Source: an uncultured Clostridia bacterium
GTDB lineage: Bacteria; Bacillota; Clostridia; TANB77; CAG-508
NCBI GenBank assembly: GCA_947630235.1
Contig: CANRGN010000009.1
Coordinates: 1 to 64,000, forward strand
DNA length: 64,000 bases
Direction: 5' to 3'
A program made the translations under genes and the position numbers. Under the pieces are notes generated by a model that had not been told where the DNA came from, did not search any database, and saw only the letters and a program-made list of their open reading frames with translations. The first letter of the stretch is position 1. Each line of letters begins with the position of its first letter. Below, one piece after another: positions 28,984 to 38,288 of the stretch.

Positions 28984-29775
28984 ATGCTAAAAAAAATATT
29001 AAAAATTATGTTAATTATTTTGGTTGTAATAATTTTTAATGAAGTTAACGTTCAGGCTAATAGTATAGAATATAGGGGTGAAGCAGAAGGTTTAATAGCT
29101 ATGCCAAATGATTTTTTTCTTAATTTAGGAGAGCTAATGCCAGGTGATGTAAAAAAAGATTTTGCATATATAAAAAATACAACTAATGATGAGGTAGAAG
29201 TGTATTTTAAAACAGAGCCGTTAAATAGAGATGAATATTATGATGATATAGATTTTTCTTTATTAGAAAAAATATCTTTAAAAATAAGTTTAAAAAAAGA
29301 TTCAAAATCAAAAGAAAAAGTATTGTATGAAGGAAATTTAGGAGCAGACTTAATGAATGAATATGTTTCTTTAGGTAAGTATACCAAAGGATATAATGGA
29401 GAATTTTTATTTCAAATAGAAGTTCCAAAAAAATTAAAAAATAGTTATACCTTATCTACAGCCAAAGTAAAATGGGTATTTTTTGTAGAAAAGAAGGGTG
29501 ATAAAAAAAATAGTAATCAATTAGAAAATGATAATAAAGAAAATAGTAATCAACTAGAAAAGGACAATAAAGAAAATAATAATCAATTAGAAATGAATAA
29601 TAAAGAAAATAATGATCAACTAGAAATGAATAATAAACAAAATCAAATTATAGAAAATGTAATTAATGCTATAAAAACTGGCGATTCAATATATTATGCT
29701 GTTGGAATATTTGTAATATCAATTTTATTAATTCTTATTATTAAAAAGAAATCAAAAAGTGGAGTTAAAAAATAA
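28984..29775 (+). CDS. wall-anchored partner protein with IKTGD sorting-like end
   Basis: A 263-residue protein with a signal peptide (about 1-26). A beta-sandwich-like region (about 30-170) has FLNLGELMPGDVKKDFAYIK, reminiscent of accessory proteins that cap or anchor surface fibres. Then come four imperfect 11-residue repeats of the type NNNQLEMNNKE (about 180-220), and IKTGDSIYYAV, a TM and KKKSKSGVKK at the C-terminus. The ending is organised like a sortase signal, but the LPxTG motif is replaced by AIKTGD. I do not recognise a named family. Its place after sipW and a TasA-like gene suggests it anchors the matrix fibre (compare TapA), which is inference. Confidence 0.65.
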   Translation: MLKKILKIMLIILVVIIFNEVNVQANSIEYRGEAEGLIAMPNDFFLNLGELMPGDVKKDFAYIKNTTNDEVEVYFKTEPLNRDEYYDDIDFSLLEKISLKISLKKDSKSKEKVLYEGNLGADLMNEYVSLGKYTKGYNGEFLFQIEVPKKLKNSYTLSTAKVKWVFFVEKKGDKKNSNQLENDNKENSNQLEKDNKENNNQLEMNNKENNDQLEMNNKQNQIIENVINAIKTGDSIYYAVGIFVISILLILIIKKKSKSGVKK

Positions 29776-29806
29776 AATGTGCTTAAAAAATTTTTAAATT
29801 TACATA

Positions 29807-29835
29807 TTGACAAATGAAATTTGGGGTATTATAAT
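29807..29835 (+). promoter_or_regulatory. consensus sigma-A promoter upstream of the Rpn gene
   Basis: TTGACA, a 17-bp spacer and TATAAT, a perfect consensus. An intrinsic terminator begins about 20 bp downstream. Confidence 0.85.
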
Positions 29836-29854
29836 ACAATCAATTTCATGAGGG

Positions 29855-29896
29855 GCAAAATATAATTATTTTATAATAATTGTATTTTGCTTTTTT
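29855..29896 (+). terminator. leader terminator / attenuator before the Rpn gene
   Basis: Stem GCAAAATATAATTATT / AATAATTGTATTTTGC followed by TTTTTTCTTTTTT. It terminates the upstream surface operon and also any transcript from the promoter at 29807-29835, so it can hold the next gene off. Confidence 0.8.
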
Positions 29897-29972
29897 CTTT
29901 TTTACTTTTATTTTTCTTATGTAGAATTTCTCTACAAAATTCAAAAAAAATATATAAAAGGAGAGTGATTAT

Positions 29973-30857
29973 ATGGTCAAAAGTTCAAAAGAAATACCAA
30001 AATATATGTATCCACAAAATGACTTTATTTTTAAGAGGTTATTTGGATATGAAGGAAATGAAGATATTACAAAAGATTTAGTAAGTAACATAATAGGAAA
30101 AAAAATAAAGAGTTTGGAATTTAAGAATCCATATTTGTTAAGAGAAAATATTGATGATAAGGAGGAAACGTTAGATATAAAAGCTATTCTTGATGATGAT
30201 ATATTATGTGATATAGAAATACAAGTAGCAAATAAGCATGATGATGATAAAAGAATAATGGATTATTGGGCAAAAATGTATAGGCAGTCAATTGGAAAAT
30301 CTGAAAATTATGAAGAAATGAAAAGAACAATAGTAATATATATAACAGCATTTGATTTAGATTTTTTGAAAAATGTAGAGAAATATAAAACCAAATGGAG
30401 TGTTCGAGAAGAAAATCTAAAAATCAAATTGACAGATGTATTTGAAATTGATATAATCGAGCTATCAAAAGCTAAAAGGCAACTAAGAGAAGGAAAGTTT
30501 AATGAAATAAGTAATCTAAAAAACTGGATAAAGTTTTTGATAAATCCATTGGAATTGGAGGAATCAAACGTGGAAGATTTAAGTGAAGAAATACAAAAAG
30601 CATATGAAAGATGGCATGATATAAATTTAACAGAAGAAGAAAGAGATGCAGCAGAAAGAAGATGTAAAGATTTAGCTTCAATTGAAAGTGCAAAAGAATA
30701 TGAGCATGAATTAGGAATAAAAGAAGGTAAAAAAGAACGTGAAATAGAAATTGCTAAAGAAATGTTGAAAAACAATGAAGATATAGAAAAAATTAAATTA
30801 TATACAGGATTAAAAATAGAAGATATACAAAATTTAAAAAAATCATTAGGCATTTAA
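29973..30857 (+). CDS. Rpn/PD-(D/E)XK nuclease family transposase-like protein 1
   Basis: A 294-residue protein of the Rpn (PF12784, 'PD-(D/E)XK nuclease family transposase') group. The start region MYPQNDFIFKRLFG is diagnostic. ETLDIKAIL...CDIEIQVANK provides the Asp and Glu-x-Gln nuclease core, followed by MDYWAKMYRQSIGKSENYEE. The C-terminal third is helical and charged. Rpn proteins promote recA-independent recombination in E. coli and are DNA endonucleases; many Firmicutes carry several copies without transposon ends. No inverted repeats flank this one. GGAGAGTG precedes the ATG. A homologue lies at 58020. Confidence 0.85.
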   Translation: MVKSSKEIPKYMYPQNDFIFKRLFGYEGNEDITKDLVSNIIGKKIKSLEFKNPYLLRENIDDKEETLDIKAILDDDILCDIEIQVANKHDDDKRIMDYWAKMYRQSIGKSENYEEMKRTIVIYITAFDLDFLKNVEKYKTKWSVREENLKIKLTDVFEIDIIELSKAKRQLREGKFNEISNLKNWIKFLINPLELEESNVEDLSEEIQKAYERWHDINLTEEERDAAERRCKDLASIESAKEYEHELGIKEGKKEREIEIAKEMLKNNEDIEKIKLYTGLKIEDIQNLKKSLGI

Positions 30858-30960
30858 ATGAAATATTTCTTTTTATTCTTATTATTTTTTGTTTTTTTTA
30901 AAATTATTTTAACTCGATATTTTTATAAAAAATTAAATAGAAAAATTGAATTAGATAAAT

Positions 30961-30988
30961 AAAAAACACGAAATCAATTCCGCGTTTT
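30961..30988 (-). terminator. terminator of the yycJ-like gene
   Basis: On the minus strand, AAAACGCG and CGTGTTTTTT pair across a 10-nt loop directly at the stop codon. The 30858-30960 gap is otherwise AT-rich and without signal. Confidence 0.6.
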
Positions 30989-31779
30989 TAACATATTTCA
31001 ACTAATTTTGAATGTTTATCTCTACTAGCTACAGAAATTTTTAATTCATCTGTATCAATATTATCATTATGTAACTGCTCAATAACTGTTTGATAAGCAA
31101 TTTCAGGCATATTGCTTTCTTTACTTAAATGGCCAAGTAAAACTTGTTTTAAATTATATTTTGTTAAATATCCAATTGTTTTTCCAGCAATTTCATTTGG
31201 CAGATGACCTTTTGGTCCAGATATTCTTTGTTTTAATATGTAAGGGTATTTAGAGTATTGTAAAAGTTCTGGTTCATAATTAGATTCTAGTAAAATAAAT
31301 TTACTTTCTTTCATATTATTCAAAAGTTCATCATTCATATGGCCTAAATCTGTTGCAATTGTAATTTTGTTTGAATTATTATAGATATTAAACCCACAGG
31401 GATTTGCAGCATCATGTGGAATACTAAATGCATTTATGCATAAATCTCCTATTTTAAATTCTTTACCAATTGTAAATATTTTTTGATTTTTAATATCTAT
31501 TTTTTCTTTTTGTTTTGGCATTGCTTCTAATGTTTCATAATTTGCAAAAACAGGAATATCATATTTTTTTGAAATCATTCCTAAGCTTTGTACATGATCT
31601 AAATGTTCGTGAGTTACTAAAATAGCATCAATTTTTTCTATAGATGTATCTAAATCTTCTAAAGCTTGAAAAATTTTTTTACCACTTACACCACAATCAA
31701 TTAAAATTTTTGTTTTATCTGTTTCAACAAATAATGAATTCCCAGAGCTACCACTATATAAACTGCAAAAATTAAACAT
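30988..31779 (-). CDS. YycJ/WalJ-like metallo-beta-lactamase-fold hydrolase
   Basis: A 263-residue single-domain MBL-fold protein. SGSSGNSLFVETDKTKILID opens the fold. The metal-binding motif THEHLDHVQSL is near residue 55, with further ligands in ATDLGHMND and LLGHLSKES. The family (YycJ/WalJ, PF12706) includes putative exonucleases linked to DNA replication/repair and cell-wall homeostasis. It lacks the walRK neighbours usual in Bacillus. It is followed by murA, spoIIR in the same direction but separated by terminators. Confidence 0.85.
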   Translation of the reverse strand: MFNFCSLYSGSSGNSLFVETDKTKILIDCGVSGKKIFQALEDLDTSIEKIDAILVTHEHLDHVQSLGMISKKYDIPVFANYETLEAMPKQKEKIDIKNQKIFTIGKEFKIGDLCINAFSIPHDAANPCGFNIYNNSNKITIATDLGHMNDELLNNMKESKFILLESNYEPELLQYSKYPYILKQRISGPKGHLPNEIAGKTIGYLTKYNLKQVLLGHLSKESNMPEIAYQTVIEQLHNDNIDTDELKISVASRDKHSKLVEIC

Positions 31780-31826
31780 ATATATATTCCTTTCTTTTGT
31801 GTTTATCTGAGTTTAATATAACATAT

Positions 31827-31881
31827 AAAAAGTTGCTTTTATAATGAAAGTACTTAAAAATAAATCATAATAAAAGCAACT
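31827..31881 (-). terminator. murA terminator
   Basis: On the minus strand, AGTTGCTTTTAT pairs with ATAAAAGCAACT and is followed by TTTTT. Confidence 0.75.
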
Positions 31882-31890
31882 AAATTATAT

Positions 31891-33156
31891 TTATTCTTCT
31901 TCTTGAACTCTTTCAATTTTTGCACCTAATTTTCTAAATTTTTCTTCTATGTTCTCATATCCTCTATCAATATGTTTTAGGTTGTATATCTCAGTAGTTC
32001 CATTTGCTGCTATTCCAGCAATTATTAAAGCAGCACCTGCTCTTAAGTCTGTAGCGGAAACAGGAGCTCCATATAATTCGTCAACTCCTTCAAATACTGC
32101 TGTTTTACCTTGAGCAGTAATATTAGCACCCATTTTTCTAAGTTCATCTGTATATTGGAATCTAGATTCCCAAATACTTTCGTTTATTATACTTGTTCCC
32201 TTAGATAGAGATAAAACGACACCTATTTGTGGTTGTAAATCTGTTGGAAATCCAGGATAAGGAAGAGTTTTTATATTAGCTTTTTTTGTTCTTTTATCGC
32301 ACCAAACTCTTAAATGATCTCCGTTTGCATCTATTTTTCCACCAATTTCAGTTATTTTTGCAGCAACACACTCTAAATGTTTAGTTATACAATTCTTAAT
32401 AATGATGTCACCTTTTGATGCAACTGCAGCTAACATAAAAGTTCCAGCTTCTATTTGATCAGGTACTACAGAATATTCTGCATTTCCTTTTAGTTCTTTT
32501 ACGCCTTTAACTTTAATAACATCAGTTCCAGCTCCACGAATATCAGCTCCCATAGTGTTTAAAAAGTTTGCAACATCAACTATATGGGGTTCTTTTGCGG
32601 CACTTTCAATAACAGTAGTTCCTTCTGCTAAAACACTAGCAAGCATAATATTAATAGTTGCTCCTACAGATACAACATCCATATATATTGTAGTTCCATT
32701 AAGAACATTAGCTTTAGCTGTAATATTTCCTTGAGAAACTTCAACTTCAGCACCTAATGCTTCAAAACCTTTTATATGTTGATCTATAGGTCTAGCACCT
32801 AAGTTACATCCGCCTGGAATACCTACTTGAGCTTCTTTGCATCTACCAAGTAATGCACCTATTAAATAATAAGAAGCTCTGAATTTTCTAGTAACTTCTA
32901 ATGGAGCAACTGATGATGTAATATTAGTATTATCTATAACAACTTTATGATCAGTTATCCAATCAACTTTTGAACCTAAATCTTTTAATATATCACAATA
33001 TAATTTAACATCACTAATATTAGGTAAATTATCAATAGTACAAACACCATTAATTAGCAGTGTTGCTGGGATAATAGCAACAGCTGCGTTTTTTGCACCA
33101 CTAATAATTACTTCGCCTTTTAAAGGAGTTTTTCCAGTAATGACTAATTTTTCCAA
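31891..33156 (-). CDS. murA: UDP-N-acetylglucosamine 1-carboxyvinyltransferase
   Basis: First committed step of peptidoglycan synthesis: enolpyruvyl transfer from PEP to UDP-GlcNAc in the cytoplasm. It has 421 residues. The opening [20 protein letters not shown] supplies the early Lys/Asn of the active site. The catalytic Cys is in [16 protein letters not shown] (about residue 114, equivalent to E. coli Cys115, the fosfomycin target). [10 protein letters not shown] and [12 protein letters not shown] complete the signature. I place the start at a TTG at 33156 because GGGGGAA lies 6-7 nt upstream and the family starts M-E-K-L/I. A GTG at 33171 would add five residues. Confidence 0.93.
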   Translation of the reverse strand: MEKLVITGKTPLKGEVIISGAKNAAVAIIPATLLINGVCTIDNLPNISDVKLYCDILKDLGSKVDWITDHKVVIDNTNITSSVAPLEVTRKFRASYYLIGALLGRCKEAQVGIPGGCNLGARPIDQHIKGFEALGAEVEVSQGNITAKANVLNGTTIYMDVVSVGATINIMLASVLAEGTTVIESAAKEPHIVDVANFLNTMGADIRGAGTDVIKVKGVKELKGNAEYSVVPDQIEAGTFMLAAVASKGDIIIKNCITKHLECVAAKITEIGGKIDANGDHLRVWCDKRTKKANIKTLPYPGFPTDLQPQIGVVLSLSKGTSIINESIWESRFQYTDELRKMGANITAQGKTAVFEGVDELYGAPVSATDLRAGAALIIAGIAANGTTEIYNLKHIDRGYENIEEKFRKLGAKIERVQEEE

Positions 33157-33292
33157 AATATATTCCCCCACATCTATTTCTATTTGTTTTTACACAAGAA
33201 ATAAAGGCTATTTCACCTTTACAGTAGCACTATATCATAAATAGGTTAGATTTACAATATATTTATGAAAAAATTTTATAAACAATAGTAAT

Positions 33293-33901
33293 TTATTGCT
33301 TATTTAATAATTCTATTATTTTAAATTTAAATTTTATTTTATTATTAGAATCTGTTATTAATTTGTATTCCTCGTCATTTAGATTATTTTCTAAGTCTTC
33401 TAAATCTTCTTCATCAACTATTCCAGAAGATATGTCAACAAAACAAAGTGGAGGAAATAAGCTACACCACCAGTTTTGACCTTTTGCTTCTCCTATTTCT
33501 ATTTTTATTCCATCATAGTAACCTGCTGGAAGAGATATATTTCCATAGTATTTAGTAGGAAAATAAAAATTACCAATGTTAATTTTTACAGAATAATTAT
33601 AACCATTCTCTTTAATTGTATTTTCAGCTATTTTATAAAATTCATTTGTATTATTTTGTACGTAGTTAATAGCATCTTGTTTAGATTTAAAATTATGTTT
33701 ATTCATATATTCTATAATTTTATTTCGAACTTTTAATTTTAATTCTTGATCTTCATCAGAATCACTATTTGCTAAAATATGAAGTCTAAAAAAACTATTT
33801 GATAAGTCTGTAGAAACAGTAGAGGCATAATTATCAATAGTAAAAAAGAAAAAAACTACAAATAACATAATTAATAATAAAAAAGGTAAAAATTTTTTCA
33901 T
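33293..33901 (-). CDS. spoIIR: stage II sporulation protein R
   Basis: A 202-residue protein with an N-terminal signal/TM (about 3-22). SpoIIR is made in the forespore and secreted to trigger SpoIIGA processing of pro-sigma-E in the mother cell. Diagnostic stretches are FFRLHILANSDSDEDQELKL, VRNKIIEYM and GQNWWCSLFPPLCFVDIS. The length fits the family. GGAAAGGA precedes the start. The 120-bp gap to murA contains a short AAAGG/CCTTT hairpin. Confidence 0.93.
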   Translation of the reverse strand: MKKFLPFLLLIMLFVVFFFFTIDNYASTVSTDLSNSFFRLHILANSDSDEDQELKLKVRNKIIEYMNKHNFKSKQDAINYVQNNTNEFYKIAENTIKENGYNYSVKINIGNFYFPTKYYGNISLPAGYYDGIKIEIGEAKGQNWWCSLFPPLCFVDISSGIVDEEDLEDLENNLNDEEYKLITDSNNKIKFKFKIIELLNKQ

Positions 33902-33983
33902 AAGACAATCCTTTCCAAAAAAGTTATTTTTAGTATTAGTAAAAAATCAAGAATTATTCATTTTTTGTAAATTTTGTTTATTC

Positions 33984-34120
33984 AGTAGGAAAGTTCTTTG
34001 TAACTGAGCTTGAATAAAAGCATTGCATATAATTTTTGTTAAAATTGGCGTATGAACAATTTAATGTAGACTTTGCAATAGATTTTTACAATTTGGCAAG
34101 AAATATCCATTATTGTTGTT
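33984..34120. repeat. dispersed intergenic repeat, copy C
   Basis: Aligns along its length with copy B (AGTAGGAAAGTTCTT start, TTGCATATAATTTTTGTT core, GAACAATTTAA, ATTATTGTT end). The long-range stem is partly eroded. It lies between the divergent spoIIR and the gene at 34329. Confidence 0.75.
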
Positions 34121-34268
34121 TTGAAAATTTTACATAGATTTTACATATATATTTCAAAAATATTATAAAAATGTAAACTAATTTTTACTGAGCAAAAAAA
34201 TTAAACTTTTATTTTCACTAATATAAATGTTTGTAGGTGTTTTGTCGATATTTGGCATACGAATTAAA

Positions 34269-34297
34269 TTGACCAGGATATTGGTAAATGTTAAAAT
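34269..34297 (+). promoter_or_regulatory. promoter of the gene at 34329
   Basis: TTGACC, a 17-bp spacer and TAAAAT. Its position rules out the ATG at 34227 as the start, since that would lie upstream of the promoter. Confidence 0.65.
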
Positions 34298-34328
34298 ATT
34301 TTTGGAAATTCACTTAGGAGGAGAGTAT

Positions 34329-34778
34329 ATGTATAGTTCATCTGAGAAAATTTGCAGTTTTTATGCGAGTGGTTTACATCTTACAACAATACTAATGCAA
34401 TACATATATGAAAAAACAAAAGAAGGAAGAAAAATATCAAATATTTTAGAAATAGATTTATTAAATGAAGCAGAATCGATTTTAGATTTATTTAATTGTA
34501 AACAAGCACTAAAATCTGATATAAAAAATATAGGTTGGAATAAAGCAAATAATGATAGTATAAAAAAATTAACAGAGGCATATAATGAAGATATAATTAT
34601 AATTGCAGGTAGTCAAAAATTTGTTGAAAATGTAAAGGAAAAATTGCCTAATACTAAGACTATTATAGATTGTTATGAACTTTTAGAAAATGCAGATGAT
34701 GCGATCGATGTATTAAACAATCATGATTATATATTAATGACAGATGGTATTAAGAAAATAAATGAAGTATTTAAATAA
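34329..34778 (+). CDS. small cytoplasmic protein of unknown function
   Basis: 149 residues, not recognised. There is no signal or membrane segment. The N-terminal half is helical (SSEKICSFYASGLHLTTILM). The C-terminal half alternates strands and helices (EDIIIIAGSQKFVENVKEKL, TIIDCYELLE, YILMTDGIKKINEVFK) in an alpha/beta pattern. The chosen ATG follows TTAGGAGGAGAG; a longer reading from 34227 would start before the promoter. It may have a conserved Clostridia role near sporulation genes, but nothing in the sequence says what. Confidence 0.6.
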   Translation: MYSSSEKICSFYASGLHLTTILMQYIYEKTKEGRKISNILEIDLLNEAESILDLFNCKQALKSDIKNIGWNKANNDSIKKLTEAYNEDIIIIAGSQKFVENVKEKLPNTKTIIDCYELLENADDAIDVLNNHDYILMTDGIKKINEVFK

Positions 34779-34811
34779 TAATAAAAATATGCTACTTTTA
34801 AAAAATATTAA

Positions 34812-34839
34812 TTGACTTCAAAAAATAAAATGATATAAT
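34812..34839 (+). promoter_or_regulatory. promoter of the UDP-sugar pyrophosphorylase/PGM fusion
   Basis: TTGACT, a 16-bp spacer and TATAAT, about 77 bp ahead of the start codon at 34916. Confidence 0.7.
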
Positions 34840-34915
34840 AATATAAATTTGGAGTTTATTTATATAAAACCTAGTGTTAGGTATTATTACATTTCAGAAG
34901 GGAGAGCTTTTAATA

Positions 34916-37888
34916 ATGGAAGACAAAAAAGTAGCAAATTTAAGAAAGAAGTTAAAAGATTTTGGTCAAGAACACTTATTATTATATTATGATAAAATGA
35001 GCGAGAACCAAAAAAAAGAATTATTAGATCAAATTGAAAATATTGATCTTGATTTAATGAAAGAATTGTACGAAAGTACTACAAAACCACTTGATTTAAC
35101 AAATATAATTGTTGAACCAATTGAACATGTTGATAAATCAAAAATGCCTTTTAAAGAAAAAATGGATTATGAAGAAAAAGGTATTGAAGCTATAAAAAAT
35201 AATAAATTTGCAGTAGTAACTATGGCTGGAGGTCAAGGTACAAGACTTGGACATAATGGACCTAAAGGAACTTTTGATTTAGGTTTAGAATCACATAAAT
35301 CTATTTTTGAAATTTTATGTGATACAATGAAAGATGCATGGAAAAAATATGACACAGTGGTTCCTTGGTACATAATGACTAGTAGAGAAAATAATGATGC
35401 AACAGTTAAATTCTTTGAAGACCATAATTATTTTGGATATCCAAAAAAATCTATAAAATTCTTCAAGCAAGGCGAACTTCCAATGATTGATACAGAAGGA
35501 AAAATTTTATTAGATGAAAATGGAATGGTAAAAGAAGCATCAAATGGTCATGGTGGAACTTTAGAGTCAATGGATAAATGCAAAATTATTGATGAAATGA
35601 AATCAGAAGGAATAGAATGGGTATTTATAAGTGGTGTAGATAATGTTTTAGCAAAATTAGTAGATCCTTTATTATTAGGAATGTCTATTGAAAATAATGT
35701 TATGGGAGCTGTTAAATCAGTTGAAAAAACAGATCCAAAAGAAAGAGTTGGAGTTTTCTGTAGAAAAAATAAAAAAATAGGTGTTGTAGAATATACCGAA
35801 ATTTCTGAAGAAATGGCTAATATGAGGGATAATTACGGATCATTAGTGTATGGAGATTTAAATGCAGTATTTCATTTATATAATATAAAAGCTCTAGAAA
35901 GAGTTTCTAATTTAAAACTTCCATATCATACAGCATTCAAAAAGGCTAAATACATAAATAAAGATGGAAAATTAGTTATTCCAGAAAAACCAAATGCATA
36001 TAAATTTGAAATGTTTATATTTGATTCTTTCGAAATGCTTGATGATGTATTAGTATTAAGAGTTAAAAGAGAAGAGGAATTTGCACCAGTAAAAAATGCA
36101 GAAGGATCTGATAGTCCTGAAACTGCTAGAAAATTATATAGAGATTATTTTGCAAAAGTTGAATACATGAGTAGATATAACGATTGGTGCACAAATTTAG
36201 TATTTGATGAAGAAACAAGAGAAGAATTATTAAGAATTTCAGGAAATGATGTAGAAATAAAAGATAGATTTTATAAAGATTTAGAATTTGGAACAGCTGG
36301 CATGAGAGGTGTTATGGGAAATGGTTCAAATAGAATGAACAAATATACTGTAACAAAAGCAACTCAAGGTTTAGCTAATTACATTTTAAGTCAAAGTGCA
36401 GAAGATAGAGGTGTAGTAATTGCTTATGATTCAAGAAATAAATCCGTAGAATTTAGTGAAGAAACAGCACTATGCCTAAATGCAAATGGAATTAAAACAT
36501 ATATATTTGACAGTTTAAGGCCTGTTCCAGAATTATCTTTTGCTGTAAGAGAATTAGGCTGTATAGCTGGAATTATGATAACAGCTAGCCACAATCCTCC
36601 AGAATATAACGGATATAAGGTTTATTGGGAGGATGGAGCACAAATAGTTTCTCCACATGATAAAAAGATAATTGAAGAAGTAAATAAAATAAAAAATTAT
36701 GCTAATGTAAAAAATATAAGTAAATCAGAAGCTTTAAATAAAAAATTATATAATGTAATTGGCTCTGCTATGGATAAATTGTATATGAACGAACTTAAAA
36801 AACAAGTTTTAAATCCAGAAGTTATTAAAGAAATGGCAAATGATTTAAAAATTGTTTATACACCATTACATGGAACAGGAAATATACCAGTTCAAAAAAT
36901 ATTAGATGAGTTAGGATTTAAAAATGTATTTGTAGTACCACAGCAAGAGTTACCAAATGGTAATTTCCCAACAGTAGAATATCCAAATCCAGAAGATAAA
37001 AATGCTTTTGTATTAGCTTTAGAATTAGCAAAGAAAGTTGATGCTGACATAGTTTTAGCAACAGATCCAGATGCTGATAGATTAGGGGTTTTTGCAAAAG
37101 ATTCAAAAACTGGAAATTATATGCCATATACAGGAAATATGTCTGGATTATTAATTGCAGAATATATATTATCTCAAAAGAAAGAGAAAGATATATTACC
37201 AAAAAATGGCGCTTTAATAACCACAATAGTGTCTTCTAATTTAGCTCAAGCTATATCAAAAGAATATAAAATAAAATTTATAGAGGTATTAACAGGATTT
37301 AAATATATAGGTGAACAAATTAGAAAGTTTGAATCAACAGGAAGTAATGAATATTTATTTGGATTTGAAGAAAGTTATGGATGTTTAGTTGGAACTCATG
37401 CTAGAGATAAAGATGCAATTGTAGCAGTAATGATGTTATGCGAAGCTGCGGCATATTACAAAAAACAAGGTTTGACTTTATGGGATCAAATGATAAATAT
37501 ATACAAAAAATATGGCTTTTATAAAGAAGATATAACAACAATAACTTTAAAAGGTGCTGATGGAGCTGAAAAAATAAAAGAAATAATGGAAAAAATAAGA
37601 AGAAATCCACCAAGGCAACTTGGAGAATATAAAGTTAACAAAGTTAGAGATTACAAATTAAATACAATTAAAGATTTAAAAACAGAAAAAGTAAAACCAA
37701 CAGGATTACCAGAATCTAATGTTATTTATTTTGAATTAGATAATGATGCATGGTGTTGCGTAAGACCATCAGGAACAGAACCAAAAGTTAAATTTTATAT
37801 GGGAGTAAAAGGAAAGAGTTTCGAAGATTCTGAAAAGAAAGTAGAACTTTTGAAAAAAGAAATATTAAATTTAGCTGATGTAAAATAA
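34916..37888 (+). CDS. fused UDP-sugar pyrophosphorylase / phosphoglucomutase
   Basis: 990 residues. Residues about 1-410 are a UDPGP-family nucleotidyltransferase (UTP loop MAGGQGTRLGHNGPKGTF near 102; GHGGTLES). Residues about 420-990 are an alpha-D-phosphohexomutase (FGTAGMRGVMGNGSNRMNKY; phosphoserine loop TASHNPPEYNGYK near 556; metal loop ATDPDADRLGVF near 715; FGFEESYG; phosphate-binding RPSGTEPKVKF near 951). Together they would convert hexose-6-phosphate to hexose-1-phosphate and then to a UDP-sugar in one polypeptide. Whether the sugar is glucose or N-acetylglucosamine cannot be settled by eye. I start at 34916, after AAGGGAGAG, rather than at the in-frame ATG 34874. Confidence 0.9.
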   Translation: MEDKKVANLRKKLKDFGQEHLLLYYDKMSENQKKELLDQIENIDLDLMKELYESTTKPLDLTNIIVEPIEHVDKSKMPFKEKMDYEEKGIEAIKNNKFAVVTMAGGQGTRLGHNGPKGTFDLGLESHKSIFEILCDTMKDAWKKYDTVVPWYIMTSRENNDATVKFFEDHNYFGYPKKSIKFFKQGELPMIDTEGKILLDENGMVKEASNGHGGTLESMDKCKIIDEMKSEGIEWVFISGVDNVLAKLVDPLLLGMSIENNVMGAVKSVEKTDPKERVGVFCRKNKKIGVVEYTEISEEMANMRDNYGSLVYGDLNAVFHLYNIKALERVSNLKLPYHTAFKKAKYINKDGKLVIPEKPNAYKFEMFIFDSFEMLDDVLVLRVKREEEFAPVKNAEGSDSPETARKLYRDYFAKVEYMSRYNDWCTNLVFDEETREELLRISGNDVEIKDRFYKDLEFGTAGMRGVMGNGSNRMNKYTVTKATQGLANYILSQSAEDRGVVIAYDSRNKSVEFSEETALCLNANGIKTYIFDSLRPVPELSFAVRELGCIAGIMITASHNPPEYNGYKVYWEDGAQIVSPHDKKIIEEVNKIKNYANVKNISKSEALNKKLYNVIGSAMDKLYMNELKKQVLNPEVIKEMANDLKIVYTPLHGTGNIPVQKILDELGFKNVFVVPQQELPNGNFPTVEYPNPEDKNAFVLALELAKKVDADIVLATDPDADRLGVFAKDSKTGNYMPYTGNMSGLLIAEYILSQKKEKDILPKNGALITTIVSSNLAQAISKEYKIKFIEVLTGFKYIGEQIRKFESTGSNEYLFGFEESYGCLVGTHARDKDAIVAVMMLCEAAAYYKKQGLTLWDQMINIYKKYGFYKEDITTITLKGADGAEKIKEIMEKIRRNPPRQLGEYKVNKVRDYKLNTIKDLKTEKVKPTGLPESNVIYFELDNDAWCCVRPSGTEPKVKFYMGVKGKSFEDSEKKVELLKKEILNLADVK

Positions 37889-37900
37889 ATATGAATTAAA

Positions 37901-37942
37901 AAATCTAAAATTTTCATTTAATGAAAATTTTAGATTTTTTTT
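37901..37942 (+). terminator. terminator of the fusion gene
   Basis: Perfect 17-bp stem AAATCTAAAATTTTCAT with a 3-nt loop, then a T-run. Confidence 0.9.
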
Positions 37943-37943
37943 A

Positions 37944-38054
37944 CGTGGAACTTTTCGTTATAAATCAATTGTTGCTAATGAAATTTCTAAAAAGATTTTG
38001 GGTAAGTTTAGGTATGAAACTATAGTTTTTATATTTAAAAAGAGATTAAAATAA
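37944..38054 (+). pseudogene. possible C-terminal gene remnant
   Basis: A 36-codon frame without a start reads RGTFRYKSIVANEISKKILG and continues to a stop, and is followed by its own terminator-like hairpin. Composition looks protein-like, but the family is not recognised. It may be chance. Confidence 0.25.
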
Positions 38055-38065
38055 AAGGCACAAAA

Positions 38066-38110
38066 AATATCTTATTAGTTGAAATTTTTTGCAAATAAGG
38101 TATTTTTTTA
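38066..38110 (+). terminator. second terminator-like hairpin
   Basis: AAATATCTTATT pairs with AATAAGGTATTT and is followed by a T-run. No intact gene lies directly upstream; it may have served the remnant at 37944-38054. Confidence 0.6.
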
Positions 38111-38219
38111 TTAATTAAATAAGCAATTTAGTATTCAAAATTATTTTTCGTATTTTACAAAAATGTGATTTGTAAACTTAAAAAATTGTAGGAAAAAATA
38201 AAAAAATTTAAAAAAGGGG

Positions 38220-38248
38220 TTGACAAACGATAAAAAAAAGTGTATTAT
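38220..38248 (+). promoter_or_regulatory. promoter of tRNA cluster 1
   Basis: TTGACA, a 17-bp spacer and TATTAT, 40 bp before tRNA-Lys. Confidence 0.85.
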
Positions 38249-38288
38249 ATAGAAGCAGTTGATGATGAACTGCTTCAATATTTGAAAT

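Noticed and set aside
29973-30857. Intact insertion sequence carrying the Rpn gene
   Set aside because: No terminal inverted repeats or target duplications flank either Rpn gene, and Rpn proteins are commonly found without them.
34227-34328. Longer start for the small unknown gene (ATG 34227)
   Set aside because: A promoter at 34269-34297 and a strong ribosome site before 34329 lie inside this extension.
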